Shown: piece after piece, positions 34,441 to 44,288 of the stretch | Layout of the letters: each line of letters opens with the position of its first letter | How positions within the stretch are numbered: the first letter of the stretch is position 1 | Source of the DNA: Caballeronia sp. GAFFF1 | GTDB lineage: Bacteria; Pseudomonadota; Gammaproteobacteria; Burkholderiales; Burkholderiaceae | DNA: 64,000 nucleotides | Direction of reading: 5' to 3' | NCBI RefSeq assembly: GCF_023630705.1 | Contig: NZ_JALQEM010000036.1 | Coordinates: 186,001-250,000, forward strand | Notes under the pieces: generated by a model | Database searches by the model: none | The model's input: only the letters and a program-made list of their open reading frames with translations | Told to the model about the DNA's origin: nothing | Position numbers and translations under genes: made by a program

Positions 34441-36624
34441 TTATCGCCCCGGCCGGAGCCGGTGGACGACATCCGCGAGGGCCTGCAAATTGAACGGCTT
34501 CGCAAGACATGTGTCGCATCCGGCCTCTTGCGCGAGCGCTTCTTCCTGCGTGATGGGACGGCCGGTCAGCGCCGCAATGGGGATCGCCGCGCACAAGGGC
34601 AGCTTCCTGAGCGCGCTGACGAGCCGATAGCCGTCCATGTCCGGCAGGCCGACATCGGTAACGACGAGATCGAACTGCATCTCCGACGCCTTCTGTAGCG
34701 CATCCGCCGCGTTCGCCGACGAAACGACGTGCGCGTCGTAGAGCGCCAGAAGGTCGACCATGGCGGTCAGCGACTCTTCCGAGTCCTCGATAAGCAGAAT
34801 GCGCAAGTTCTTGAACACGGAGAGATCGGCGGGCATGTCGCCGGCCTGCCGCACGCGCTCCTCGGCATCGCGGCGCACGATGTCGAACAGGTTCGTCACG
34901 CGCGTGTTCCGGACGCTTTCGGTGAACGTGTCGGCGCGCGCTGAGCGATGCACGATGGTGCCGTCGGCGCGGATCACGACGACGGCGGGGCCGAACATGT
35001 CGAGCGCGCGCGCCTGGCTGGACAGGCGCGGATCGACGCGGCGCGCGTCCGTCGCATCGTGGAAGAAGGTCTGATCGCGGAAAGCGTGGCCCTCGCTTTC
35101 ATCCTTCTCGGCGAGTAGTCCGCTCGTGGCCGTGGCGACCGGCTCGGCCGCGGTGGGCCGCGCGCGGTAGATTCGCCTTTGCTTGTCGACGGGGCGGAAC
35201 AGTTCCTGAGCGAAGTCGGCCGATTCGGCGGTGCCGAGAAAGAGGACGCCTTCATGCGGACGCAACGCGTAGAAGAAGGTGTCGAGCACCTGCTTTTGCG
35301 CGCGGCGTTCCATATAGATGAGCACGTTGCGGCACGAGATCAGATCGATGCGCGAGAACGGCGGATCGCGCAACGGGTTGTGAACGGCGAAGATCACCGT
35401 ATCGCGTAGCGACTTCGCGAGCCGGTAGCGGTTGCCGTCTCGCGTGAAATACTGACTGAGGCGGGCAGGGCCGACGTCGTTCTCGATGGCGAGCGGGTAG
35501 CTTGCCGAACGGGCGACCGCAATGGCGCGCTCGTCGATGTCGCTTGCATAGACGGTCACCTGAACGCGATGCGGCAAACGGCGGACGGCTTCGTCGAGGA
35601 GAATCGCGATCGAGAAAGCCTCTTCGCCGGTCGCGCACGCCGGAACCCACGCGCGCACCTTGTCGCGGCCGTGAAGCGTGTGCATCAGGTCGGGAATGAT
35701 CGTGTTTTCGAGCGAGGCGAAGGCGTCCGCGTCGCGAAAGAAATTCGTGACGCCGATGAGGAGGTCGGCAAGCAGCTTGGGCGTTTCTTCGCTATGCCGC
35801 GCAAGATAGTCGCGATACGCGGCCGCGGTCGCGAGTCCGTTCACCTGCATGCGGCGCTCGATGCGTCGCACGATGGTGCCGCGCTTGTAGCTCGCGAAAT
35901 CATGCCGGGTCCGCGCGCGCAGCAGGTCGAGCACGTCGTTGAAGGCGTCGAACCGCGCGTCCGGCATGAGGTCGTCGTGCGCGGACTCGTCGTCGGACGG
36001 CGCGGGCAGCTCGATCTTCTTCGCGTTCAGCGAAAGCGCGAGCACCTTCGGGATGATTTCATCGAGCGGCAGGACGAGGTCGACATCGCCTGTGCCGATC
36101 GCGCTGCGAGGCATTTCGCCGTACTCCGCCTCATCCGGTTGCTGCGCGATGGTGACGCCGCCCCGCTCGCGCACGCGCGAGATGCCGACCGAGCCGTCCG
36201 CGCCCGATCCGGAGAGCACGACCGCGAACGCGCGCGAGCCGTGTGCGTCGGCCAGGCTGCGGAAGAAGACGTCGATGGACGTCGGCGGCGTGCGGGGCAG
36301 GTCCGGCTCGCTGAGGCGCAGGTGGCCGTCGATCATCGAAAGAAACTTGCCGGGCGGGATGACATAGACCGTGTCCGGCTCCAGAAGAACCGGTTGGTTC
36401 ACCTGGCGCACGCGCAAGGGCGTCACGCGCTGAATGACTTCGTGCGCATGGCTCGCATGATTCGGCGACAGATGCAGCACGACCACGAAGGCCACGCCGG
36501 GCGACGCGGGCGCTGCCTCGAATAGCCGCAAAAGCGCCTGAACGCCACCGGCCGACGCGCCGATTCCCACAACCGAGAAGTCGGGGCCCGAGCCTTTCGG
36601 GTGGTCTCTTGCCTTTGCTTCCAT
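34441..36624 (-). CDS. CheB-CheR fusion with C-terminal receiver domain
   Basis: A 727-residue multidomain signalling protein. The N-terminal CheB-type methylesterase (about 12-195) has the catalytic triad Ser24 (GIGASAGG), His51 (VVLHLSPNH) and Asp143 (LSGSGADGS). The CheR-type SAM methyltransferase (about 225-475) has the SAM loop ACATGEEAFSIAI and FRDADAF. A short PAS-like segment (AVVVIRADGTIVHRS, about 545) leads to a C-terminal receiver (about 605-725) with acceptor Asp in LVVTDVGLPDMDG and Lys in CLAKPF. Such fusions act in non-chemotaxis sensory pathways; here there is no kinase part, so it probably cooperates with a separate hybrid kinase. The CheB half lacks its own regulatory receiver. 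Confidence 0.9.
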   Translation of the reverse strand: MEAKARDHPKGSGPDFSVVGIGASAGGVQALLRLFEAAPASPGVAFVVVLHLSPNHASHAHEVIQRVTPLRVRQVNQPVLLEPDTVYVIPPGKFLSMIDGHLRLSEPDLPRTPPTSIDVFFRSLADAHGSRAFAVVLSGSGADGSVGISRVRERGGVTIAQQPDEAEYGEMPRSAIGTGDVDLVLPLDEIIPKVLALSLNAKKIELPAPSDDESAHDDLMPDARFDAFNDVLDLLRARTRHDFASYKRGTIVRRIERRMQVNGLATAAAYRDYLARHSEETPKLLADLLIGVTNFFRDADAFASLENTIIPDLMHTLHGRDKVRAWVPACATGEEAFSIAILLDEAVRRLPHRVQVTVYASDIDERAIAVARSASYPLAIENDVGPARLSQYFTRDGNRYRLAKSLRDTVIFAVHNPLRDPPFSRIDLISCRNVLIYMERRAQKQVLDTFFYALRPHEGVLFLGTAESADFAQELFRPVDKQRRIYRARPTAAEPVATATSGLLAEKDESEGHAFRDQTFFHDATDARRVDPRLSSQARALDMFGPAVVVIRADGTIVHRSARADTFTESVRNTRVTNLFDIVRRDAEERVRQAGDMPADLSVFKNLRILLIEDSEESLTAMVDLLALYDAHVVSSANAADALQKASEMQFDLVVTDVGLPDMDGYRLVSALRKLPLCAAIPIAALTGRPITQEEALAQEAGCDTCLAKPFNLQALADVVHRLRPGR

Positions 36625-37119
36625 GGTCTGGCCTCCGCGCTGACCGGGGACCGGCGGGCTTCGTTACTGTGCTATGTATGAGGCGGATACGCAACGACAT
36701 TGCGTGAAGCGGACGTGGGACGGCGTGCGAATTCAGTGCTTCGCGCTCAGTTGCAGCCGGTGAGGGGCGAAGTGATCAGGCGATGGGCGTGGAAGGGGCG
36801 GTCATGCATCGCATGGCGATGACACGTTCTGTGCTGTCGAGGGAGCGTCGACCATGTTGTCATTGTGGGCATGTTCCGCGCAGTCTGCGCTGCGCTGAAA
36901 TGGATCTCGATGCGCCCGTATGGCCGCCTGGCGGCCTCGGCACGGCGCGTGGAGTCGGGCGGTTTGTGAGCGCCCCTGTAGGCCCGTGCCGGTCGCTAGT
37001 CGCAGGTCTTTACGACTCTGCATGCCGCTGGCCTGCGCGCGTCGATGCTGCGCTCCCGCCCGATACAGCGAACCGCTGCGCCGCGGATATCGCCAGCGCA
37101 GGCGGCTCGCGGCTTCCGG
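36625..37119. other. Intergenic region upstream of the CheB-CheR fusion gene
   Basis: No gene is recognised. Open frames on both strands here have no ribosome site or family-like sequence. It must hold the fusion gene's promoter, but I cannot place its boxes. Confidence 0.4.
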
Positions 37120-37404
37120 TTATTGCGTCGTCGTGGCCGAGCCGGTCGAGCCGCTCGACCCCGTGGAGCCATCGCCCGAGACGTTCGCTTTCTTGCTCTT
37201 CGAGTGCTTGCGCGTAGCATGCTTGCCCGTCGGGCCGGCCGGCGAGCCGGTTTCGCCGTTGCCGTTCGGGGTGCCGACGCCGACGCCGCCCTGGCCCGCG
37301 CCGTTGCCGCCCGGCAGGCCGCCGCCCGAACCTTGCGCGAACGCGCCGCTCGATACGGCCAGCACCAGTGCGGAAACGAGAATGCTCATCTTTGCCGTCT
37401 TCAT
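37120..37404 (-). CDS. Small exported Gly/Ser-rich protein
   Basis: A 94-residue protein with a clear signal peptide (MKTAKMSILVSALVLAVSSGAFA, cleavage near residue 23). The mature part is low-complexity: Gly/Asn-rich, then a basic HATRKHSKSKK patch, then a Gly/Ser/Thr-rich tail. The ATG at 37404 has GAGAGGAC upstream at normal spacing. No family is recognised; similar small secreted proteins are common and uncharacterised in Burkholderiaceae. It is a single gene by spacing. Confidence 0.75.
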   Translation of the reverse strand: MKTAKMSILVSALVLAVSSGAFAQGSGGGLPGGNGAGQGGVGVGTPNGNGETGSPAGPTGKHATRKHSKSKKANVSGDGSTGSSGSTGSATTTQ

Positions 37405-37527
37405 AGGTCCTCTCGGAAATAGGATGGTCACCCGCAAGAAGTCATGCAGGCCGGTGCCGTGTAACGCAATCTTCATGCCGCAGCGCGGCGGCCTGCGCGT
37501 CGCGCCGCGCCGGTCGGCGAAGACGCG

Positions 37528-38406
37528 CTATCGGCTTGCCCATTCGCTCGCGGTCTCGGCCGCGAAGTCGCGATACGACCGCGGCGCACGCCCGAGAAGC
37601 GACGTCATGCGCTCGATCTGTGGCGGCGTCGCGACCGCGCCGTCCTCCAGATAACGCTGCATCATGAGACGCATGTCGAGGGCGAGCCACGCGGGCGCTG
37701 CGCCCTTGAGCCGGGCTTCGAGCGCGTCGATGTCGTCGCCGCCGTAGCGAATGGGCCGCGCGAGCGCGTCGCCCCAGGCGGCCGTGACGAAGTCCGCGTT
37801 CACCGAGTCCGGGCCGACGAGTTCGTATAGCTCGCGCGGCAGCGGCTCGCTCGCCGCTTCGCGACGCAATAACTCGCGCGCCGCGGCATCGCCGATGTCG
37901 CGCACATCGACCATCGAAATGCCTTTCGCGCCGATGGGCATGGCGTAGACGCCTTGCGTCAAGAGCGGCTCTTTCTGCCGAACGTCGTTCTGCATGAAGT
38001 ACGCGGGCCGCAGAATGGTCGCAGGCAGGCCGGACTGCTCGATCATCCTTTCCGCCGCGAACTTGCTGGTGAAGTGGGGCACGTCCGCGTACTCCATCGC
38101 CTTGAATACCGACAAATAGACGATGCCCTTCACGCCCGTATCGCGCGCGATGCACAGCGCCTGAATGGCTTGCGTCAATTCGTCGGGCGCGTTCGGCGCA
38201 AGCAGAAACAGCGTGCTCACGTCTTTCAGCGCGTCGCGCAAGCCGTCGATGTCGGACAGCTCGCCACGCACAGCCACGACGCCTTCGGGCAACTGCGCCT
38301 TCTCGGGCGTACGCGTCAATGCGCGCACTTGCGCGCCGCTCGCCTTGAGATGATCGAGTATCTGACTGCCGACGACGCCGGTGCTGCCTGTGACGAGAAT
38401 GGTCAT
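37528..38406 (-). CDS. NmrA-like NAD(P)H-binding protein / atypical SDR
   Basis: A 292-residue atypical short-chain dehydrogenase. The Rossmann motif is TGSTGVVGSQI (7-17), followed by a beta-alpha-beta fold with VRALTRTPEKA at the NADP phosphate-binding position. There is no Tyr-x3-Lys catalytic pair at the usual place, which suggests NmrA/quinone-reductase-like (QOR2) redox sensing or reduction rather than classical SDR chemistry. The ATG at 38406 begins at the first strand. It is isolated. Confidence 0.82.
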   Translation of the reverse strand: MTILVTGSTGVVGSQILDHLKASGAQVRALTRTPEKAQLPEGVVAVRGELSDIDGLRDALKDVSTLFLLAPNAPDELTQAIQALCIARDTGVKGIVYLSVFKAMEYADVPHFTSKFAAERMIEQSGLPATILRPAYFMQNDVRQKEPLLTQGVYAMPIGAKGISMVDVRDIGDAAARELLRREAASEPLPRELYELVGPDSVNADFVTAAWGDALARPIRYGGDDIDALEARLKGAAPAWLALDMRLMMQRYLEDGAVATPPQIERMTSLLGRAPRSYRDFAAETASEWASR

Positions 38407-38702
38407 GTTCGGTTTCCGTGAAGGGGTCGAGGAACGCCCATGTGTTGTCCGGCGGGCGCAGGCCATGATCGTCGCCGATCAGAAGGACGATGGTATGACA
38501 AGCAGCATGCGCGATGTCAGGCTCGATAGTATGTCGGGCCGCGTGAGTTCGTGCTGGACGCGCAGGGGAGGGCGGGGCAGGAGAGCGTGATTGCGGGGAA
38601 TCGGGAAGGGCAATGCTGGCGGCAGATTCCGCGCCTGGGCGGATAACGCGCGATAGTCGCAGCAGCGCGCACGCTACCGCGACCATCGCCCTTTCATGCG
38701 CG

Positions 38703-40013
38703 TCAATCGCCTCGGTCACCGTTGCGGTCGCCGTTGCCGCGCAACAGCAAGGACAGGTCGATGGCGTTGGCCATCGCGACATAGCCGGCGTCGTTCGGAT
38801 GCAGATGGTCACCGCTGTCGTACACGGCCTGCATGTCGTTGGGATGCGCCGGATCGCGCAGCACCGCATCGAAATCGACCACTGCGTCGAAGGCCCCGCT
38901 CGTGCGAATCCAGTGGTTCACCGCATGACGGATGGCTTCTTTTTGCGGCGTCCAGTAGCCTTCGTTGGCGGTGCCCTGAAGCGCATTGCGAAAGGGCGTC
39001 AGCGTGCCGCCGATGATCTTGATGCCGCGCAGATGCGTACGCGCGATGATCTGCCGGTAGCCGTCGATAATCTCTTCCGCCGACACGACGCGCCCGGACG
39101 GGTCCAGCGCGGTGTTCGGCCAGCCGATGTCGTTGATGCCTTCGAGGAACACGACCCATTTGACGTCCGACTGACTCAGCACGTCGCGGTCGTACCGCGC
39201 GAGCGCGCTCACGCCCGCGCCGTCGCTCACCACGCGATTGCCGCTGATGCCCTGGTTCAGCACCGCGTAGCCGCGCCGCGGCCCCGCGCTGTTGAGGCGC
39301 GCGGAGAGATTGTCGGGCCAGCGGCGGTTCGCATCGACCGTCGACGCATAGCCGTCCGTGATCGAATCGCCGAAGGTGACGACCGCGCGCGTCGGGCGAT
39401 CCGTATCGGTTAGGATCGCAGATAAAAAGAAGCGATTGGTGTACTTGTGAGGAGACGGCTGGTCGGGCGCGGCGGTGTTGTCGCCGCTCGACACATAAGC
39501 GTTTTGCACCGCGAGCTGATGCACGGTATAGGCGGGCGTGGCGTCGGGAAGGAAGAAGCTGATCGCGACATCCGACAAGGGCGCGAGTCGCATCTCGATG
39601 GGATCGCTCAGAATCGGCGCGCCCGCATACAGCGTCACCGTGGTCTTGCCGCCGAACGTCAGCGTGCGGTCGGTGTTGGGCGCGATCTTCGCGCCGCCCG
39701 CCGCTAGCGCGATATGAACCGGTCCCACGGTCACGGGCGCGGTCCCGAACTCGTTGGTGAGCCTCACGCGCACGTGATCGCCGCCGACGCTCACATGCTC
39801 GATCTGACGAATGGTCGTCGCGGCGGGGAAGTTCTGCGGCGTCGTGATGTTGTTGTTGCGATCGGGACTGGCGGTCCAGGTAGCGACCCATCCATCTCGT
39901 GCTTCGGCATCCGGTCTGTCCGCCGACGCCAGTGGCGCGACGAGCATCAACAAGGTCGCACTGCATGCAGCCAGCGCACGGCTAGAGGCCCGTGTAAAGA
40001 ATCTGTCTACCAT
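38703..40013 (-). CDS. Secreted SGNH-family hydrolase (GDSL esterase/lipase-like)
   Basis: A 436-residue exported esterase. Start choice: ATG at 40013 has GGAGGG 4 nt upstream; the open frame extends 12 bases to a TTG that is itself inside that site. A signal peptide ends near LASA-DR (about 31). An N-terminal beta-sandwich (about 40-195) precedes the SGNH hydrolase fold, whose four blocks are FGDSITDG (Ser), GISGNR (Gly), EGINDIG (Asn) and DHLHPND (Asp-x-x-His). Related proteins act as carbohydrate esterases or lipases in the periplasm or outside. The C-terminus is a short NGDRNGDRGD repeat. The substrate is unknown. Confidence 0.9.
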   Translation of the reverse strand: MVDRFFTRASSRALAACSATLLMLVAPLASADRPDAEARDGWVATWTASPDRNNNITTPQNFPAATTIRQIEHVSVGGDHVRVRLTNEFGTAPVTVGPVHIALAAGGAKIAPNTDRTLTFGGKTTVTLYAGAPILSDPIEMRLAPLSDVAISFFLPDATPAYTVHQLAVQNAYVSSGDNTAAPDQPSPHKYTNRFFLSAILTDTDRPTRAVVTFGDSITDGYASTVDANRRWPDNLSARLNSAGPRRGYAVLNQGISGNRVVSDGAGVSALARYDRDVLSQSDVKWVVFLEGINDIGWPNTALDPSGRVVSAEEIIDGYRQIIARTHLRGIKIIGGTLTPFRNALQGTANEGYWTPQKEAIRHAVNHWIRTSGAFDAVVDFDAVLRDPAHPNDMQAVYDSGDHLHPNDAGYVAMANAIDLSLLLRGNGDRNGDRGD

Positions 40014-41081
40014 GTGTCCCTCCAAGTTCGCTTATGTTAATTACATCAGGAAAACGAAATAAATATGGACGACACATCGGCCGATGTCACTATCGTTTAC
40101 CCGCGAAGGCTGTGGGCTTGAGCGCGGACGCGAGAGATGAACAGCCAGTTCGTGGGGCTGCTTTTTTCGGGCTCGGTTTTTGACGCGGCCATGCGCATTG
40201 GGGAGCCGATGAAGACCGCTAGCGGGAAGGGGCTTTCGGTTGCGAGTCGCATGCTTAAGCGATGCGCTCGCCGCTAATCATTCTTGGCGCGTAACGTTGC
40301 CGCCACTTGCGACCGTGCCTGAACTGAGCACGCTGGCCGGAAAAACGCTGCTACTATCGGCGTGGTCGATCAACGTGTTGAAGTGCCGTCGACTCAGCGT
40401 GCCTCCGAACGCGGGTTCGGTGTTCTTCCAAGGGCAGTCGCAGCATTCAGTTGTAGTCTGCGTTCGCGTTCGAGGTCGGGAACGCCTTGAACGTGGAGCT
40501 TGAGTAGAAGATGCCGGCCTGGTGCGGGCATCGTCATTGAGATGTCCGAGTCGTATTCAAGGTCTGCGTTCCTAGACACCCTCGTCTGACGATGAACTTA
40601 TGCCAGAACGCGACACTTTGATCTAGGGCCTACAGCCAGTGCGACGTTAATAAACCTTATGTCAACTAGCTATGCCGATGGCGGAACGTGGTTCGGGCCT
40701 CGGCTGGTTGTCCCTTCTCGCGGCTTCGCACTGGCTGACCGGTGTTTGTATCGCTCACGCAGCAAATGCAAGGCTTACATTACCAATCGCATACGACCGC
40801 ATTCAGCGAGAGCACATTGCGCACGGAAGCTACGCCGAACGCCACGCCCTCTACGACATCCATCATCGCTCCAGGCGCACTCGCACAGGCTGACCACCGA
40901 CCCATCCCTCGCTCGGCCGAAGTAACGCCCCTCTGTCCACGCGACGTCCAGCCAAACGTATGGCTTCCGTAATCCATTCAACGCCGAAATCCCACAATCG
41001 CAAGCTTTGTCACTTCCTTGTAATCCGGCGTCTTTAGCCTCGCTCCTCTAAACGATGTCTAAGACTAACGGAGCGAATCGA
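40014..41081. other. One-kilobase gap without an identifiable gene
   Basis: The longest non-coding stretch in the window, AT-richer than its surroundings (for example around 40640-40670). Fragments with weak protein character occur: a minus-strand stretch reading GIFYSSSTFKAFPTSNANADYN-stop (about 40443-40510), and a plus-strand signal-peptide-like stretch near 40690-40765. Each is closed by stops in all frames. This could be regulatory DNA upstream of two divergent exported-enzyme genes, or debris of decayed genes. Confidence 0.4.
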
Positions 41082-43223
41082 ATGGCGAGCCTGCGTTTCT
41101 GGTCAATGGCCCTGGTGGGCAGTGTGTCTCTACTCGGTTGCGGCGGTCACGACGCGTCGCATCCGAACCCTCAGCAGGCAACGCGCACCGTCATCATGGT
41201 GTGGGATGGACTGCGCCCCGACTCGGTCACCCAGGCCGATACGCCGAATCTCTATGCGCTCCGTCAGGCCGGCGTCAACTTCACCGACAATCACTCGACG
41301 TATCCGACCTTCACGATGATGAACGGCTCGTCGTTTGCGACGGGCTCGTTTCCGAAGACGAGCGGCTTCTACGGCAACACGTTCTGGACGCCGCCGCAAG
41401 GCGCGACGAACACCATTCCCGTCGGCAAGTCGGCTACGGGCGGGGCTCAGGATTATGTCGATCCGGTGTTCACCGAGGACTATCAAGTCCTGACCACGCT
41501 CAATAACTATTACGGCGGCCAGCTGTTGCTCGTCAAAAGCCTGTTCGCCACCGCGCAAGCTGCCGGCATGGTGACGGCCGCCATCGGCAAATCCGGCGCG
41601 GCATACATCCAGAATTTGAATCAGGGCGGCTACTTCCTCGACGAAAACACCGTGCAGCCGCGCAGCCTCGTGTCCGAACTCCAGGCCGCGAACATCGCCG
41701 TGCCGAAGAACACCGTGTTCGGCTATTCCGGCAACGACGCGGTCACGCTCGCTTCCACCAACGGCGATCCGACCGCGCGCGCCGGCTACGTCACGTTCAA
41801 CACGACGGCCTACGATCCTGCGGCCAAGCTCACGGTCGCCGCGCGCGACAGCGCCGACACGACGCAGGGCGCGCCGGAAGACGCGGCCAACAAGTACATG
41901 ATGTCCGTCTTCACGCAATACATCCTGCCGAAGAAGCAGCCCATGCTGTCGCTCATCTGGTTCCGCACGCCGGATAACGTCGAGCACGGCTATGGTCCCG
42001 GCACGTCGAACATGAAGGCCGGCCTGCGTTCGCAAGACGCGCGACTCGGCGAGCTGATCGCAGGCCTGAAAGCCAACAATCTCTACGAGACCACCAATAT
42101 CGTCGTCGTGTCGGACCACGGGCATTCGACCGTGTCGGGTCCGCTCGCGCTATATCCGCTGCGCGCGATCACGCCGTCCGCGACGCCGCCTTCGGGCAGC
42201 CCCGTCAACGGCTCGACGAGCGGCAGCGACGCCGCCGCGCTCGGCGCCGTCAACGCCAACGGCTACTCGTTCTCCGGCGACGTGCGCTCGGCCGACCTTC
42301 TCACCTTCCGCGGCTTCAACGCCTACGACGGTTCCGCCTGCGTCACCTCGGCCATGTACGGTCTGACGGCGAACGGCACGGCCACCGTGCCCGTGAAGAA
42401 CGACACGACCGGCACGCTGTGCGGCGCGGCCAACACGAAATATCAGGCGATCAGCGCGAGCCTGCCCGCGCCCGTCGCCAGCTTCAAGGTCCCGGCGGTC
42501 GGCAGCTTGCCGGCGAACGGCATCGTCATTGCGGCGAACGGCGGCTCCGACTACTTCTACGTGCCGGGCCACGATCCCGCCACCATCCGCAAGCTCGTGC
42601 AAGTGCTGCAACAGCGCGAAGAGTTCGGCGCGATCTTCGTCGATAGCCGCTACGGCAACCTGCCGGGCACCCTGCCGATGTCGATGGTGAACCTGGAGAA
42701 CGCCCAGCGCCAGAACAACGGCCAGCCGGACGTGGTCGCGAGCTTCACATGGGACGACCAGACGAGCGTCCAGGGCATGCCGGGCATCGAGTTCGAAAGC
42801 GTGGGCGGACAGCGCGGCATGCACGGCAGCTTCGGCATCAACGACGTGCACAACACGCTGATCGCGAACGGTCCGTCGTTCAAGCCGTCGACGGTCGTCA
42901 GCACGCCGACCGGCAACGTCGATGTCGCGCCGACGGTCGCGTATCTGCTCGGCCTTTCGATGCCGCAGGCGGACGGGCGCATCATCAACGAATCGCTCAA
43001 GAATGCCGCGAGCAGCGCGACGCCGAGCGTGGCGGCGTCGGTGGTCGCGCCGCCTTCGGTCGCCACGGGCTTGCGCTTCGAGCTGCCCACGGACCCGACC
43101 GGCGCCACCGCCGACACGTCTCTTGCACAGGGCACCTACACGATCAACCTCGCGGTCAAGGACCTGACCGTGGACAACAAGACTTATCGCTACTTCGACT
43201 ATGCCAAGGCCATTCGCCATTAA
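41082..43223 (+). CDS. Alkaline-phosphatase-superfamily lipoprotein (type I phosphodiesterase / nucleotide pyrophosphatase-like)
   Basis: A 713-residue predicted lipoprotein. Of two in-frame starts, the ATG at 41082 has GGAG about 10 nt upstream and gives a compact signal peptide with lipobox SLLGC (Cys20); the ATG at 41055 lacks a site. The catalytic core shows the first metal Asp42 (MVWDGLRPDS), the Thr nucleophile region YPTFT (74-78), DNVEHGYGP and VSDHGHST, the zinc-site pattern of phosphodiesterase/pyrophosphatase (PF01663) enzymes. A long Ser/Gly/Ala-rich insertion (about 355-460) separates parts of the domain. It probably cleaves phosphodiesters or phosphonates in the periplasm. It overlaps the next gene by 23 bp. 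Confidence 0.85.
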   Translation: MASLRFWSMALVGSVSLLGCGGHDASHPNPQQATRTVIMVWDGLRPDSVTQADTPNLYALRQAGVNFTDNHSTYPTFTMMNGSSFATGSFPKTSGFYGNTFWTPPQGATNTIPVGKSATGGAQDYVDPVFTEDYQVLTTLNNYYGGQLLLVKSLFATAQAAGMVTAAIGKSGAAYIQNLNQGGYFLDENTVQPRSLVSELQAANIAVPKNTVFGYSGNDAVTLASTNGDPTARAGYVTFNTTAYDPAAKLTVAARDSADTTQGAPEDAANKYMMSVFTQYILPKKQPMLSLIWFRTPDNVEHGYGPGTSNMKAGLRSQDARLGELIAGLKANNLYETTNIVVVSDHGHSTVSGPLALYPLRAITPSATPPSGSPVNGSTSGSDAAALGAVNANGYSFSGDVRSADLLTFRGFNAYDGSACVTSAMYGLTANGTATVPVKNDTTGTLCGAANTKYQAISASLPAPVASFKVPAVGSLPANGIVIAANGGSDYFYVPGHDPATIRKLVQVLQQREEFGAIFVDSRYGNLPGTLPMSMVNLENAQRQNNGQPDVVASFTWDDQTSVQGMPGIEFESVGGQRGMHGSFGINDVHNTLIANGPSFKPSTVVSTPTGNVDVAPTVAYLLGLSMPQADGRIINESLKNAASSATPSVAASVVAPPSVATGLRFELPTDPTGATADTSLAQGTYTINLAVKDLTVDNKTYRYFDYAKAIRH

Positions 43224-43893
43224 GCGCGGCCGCGCGGCGATGCTCGCATCGCTGTGCGGCGCGTTTCTGATCTGTTTTCCCGCGCACGGCTCGCCGAAAA
43301 AGGCGCATGCGCCGACGTTCGAGTCCGCGTTTTCCGCGCAAGGCGAGCCGCCGACGCTCCACTTCACGGCGAAGTATTCGGCGCGCGATGGGCTTCACAC
43401 GATGCAGGTGTGGCGCGATGGCGAGTCGCGCCTGCGCCGCCGCACCGACGATGCCGTCGACACGTACGTCATTCGCGACGCGTCGGATCCGAACGATTAT
43501 CAGATGATCGTCGTCGACTACGACAAGCGCATCACGACGCGCATCGACCGGAACAACCTCGTGCGTCTGGGGCGCTTTTCGGACTGGTTCGATCTCTCGC
43601 ACGGATTGCGGCATCCGGTCGGCGCGTACCGCATCGTGCCGGCCGAGGCGCCGCCGGACACCGACGCGCCCTTGTCGAGCTGCCGGTGGTATGGGATCGA
43701 GCAGGCGGGCGAGACGCATCGCGTCTGCTGGAGCGAAAAGGACCGCTTGCCGCTCGTGATCTGGTCCCCATCGCAAGGCGTCGTGTGGCGCGTGACGGCG
43801 GTCGACCGTGAACGCCTGCCGCACGATACCTTCCAATTACACGATGCCGGCTTCGTGCGCAATGATGCGAACGCCGAGCTTGACAACGACTGA
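43201..43893 (+). CDS. Uncharacterised secreted protein coupled to the phosphodiesterase
   Basis: A 230-residue protein with an N-terminal signal sequence (hydrophobic core about 14-27, AMLASLCGAFLICF, cleavage near AHG-S). The mature part is rich in beta-type segments (LHFTAKYSARDGLHTMQVWRDG, VDTYVIRDASD, QMIVVDYDKRIT) and has two Cys, perhaps a disulfide. I recognise no family; the pattern somewhat resembles outer-membrane lipoprotein-sorting folds. Its start lies inside the phosphodiesterase gene, so both are made together and may act on the same substrate. Confidence 0.7.
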   Translation: MPRPFAIKRGRAAMLASLCGAFLICFPAHGSPKKAHAPTFESAFSAQGEPPTLHFTAKYSARDGLHTMQVWRDGESRLRRRTDDAVDTYVIRDASDPNDYQMIVVDYDKRITTRIDRNNLVRLGRFSDWFDLSHGLRHPVGAYRIVPAEAPPDTDAPLSSCRWYGIEQAGETHRVCWSEKDRLPLVIWSPSQGVVWRVTAVDRERLPHDTFQLHDAGFVRNDANAELDND

Positions 43894-44288
43894 ACGCGCC
43901 TAAGGCCCGCCGCTCAATAGAACCAATACAAGCGCAGAGCGGGCCGGCGCGCTTCTCACCTCCCAGTCAGCGTGGGATTTCTTGAAGCGCACACGGACAA
44001 AGTGTTGCGCGAGAGCCGCGGCGCACTGCCGCGACCGCAGCGGTCCGATTGCGCCCTCCTCCGGCTCTTTCCTACAAATGCCCTTCACGGGCGGCTTCGC
44101 AGAACTGCATAGTGTGCGCCGTGCCACATTCGGGCGGCAACTGCGGCGCACCGCGCGCGCGATGACGGGTATCGTATGTCCGGTCGGTCCGATACCGCAC
44201 TCATGACTTCGCCTGTGCATCTGCCGGTGCACACGGCCCTAACGCGTCCCCTCGCACCAAACATCGATTTAGCCGTAGGAGAATCAAT
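43894..44288 (+). other. Intergenic region before the second tyrosinase gene
   Basis: No gene is recognised. The tyrosinase ribosome site is GTAGGAGAATCAAT immediately before its ATG. No promoter boxes stand out. Confidence 0.4.

Noticed and set aside
40659..40925. Overlapping open frames of 70-88 codons in three frames of the 1-kb gap.
   Set aside because: No ribosome site, mutually exclusive overlapping frames, and no family-like sequence; kept only as possible debris.
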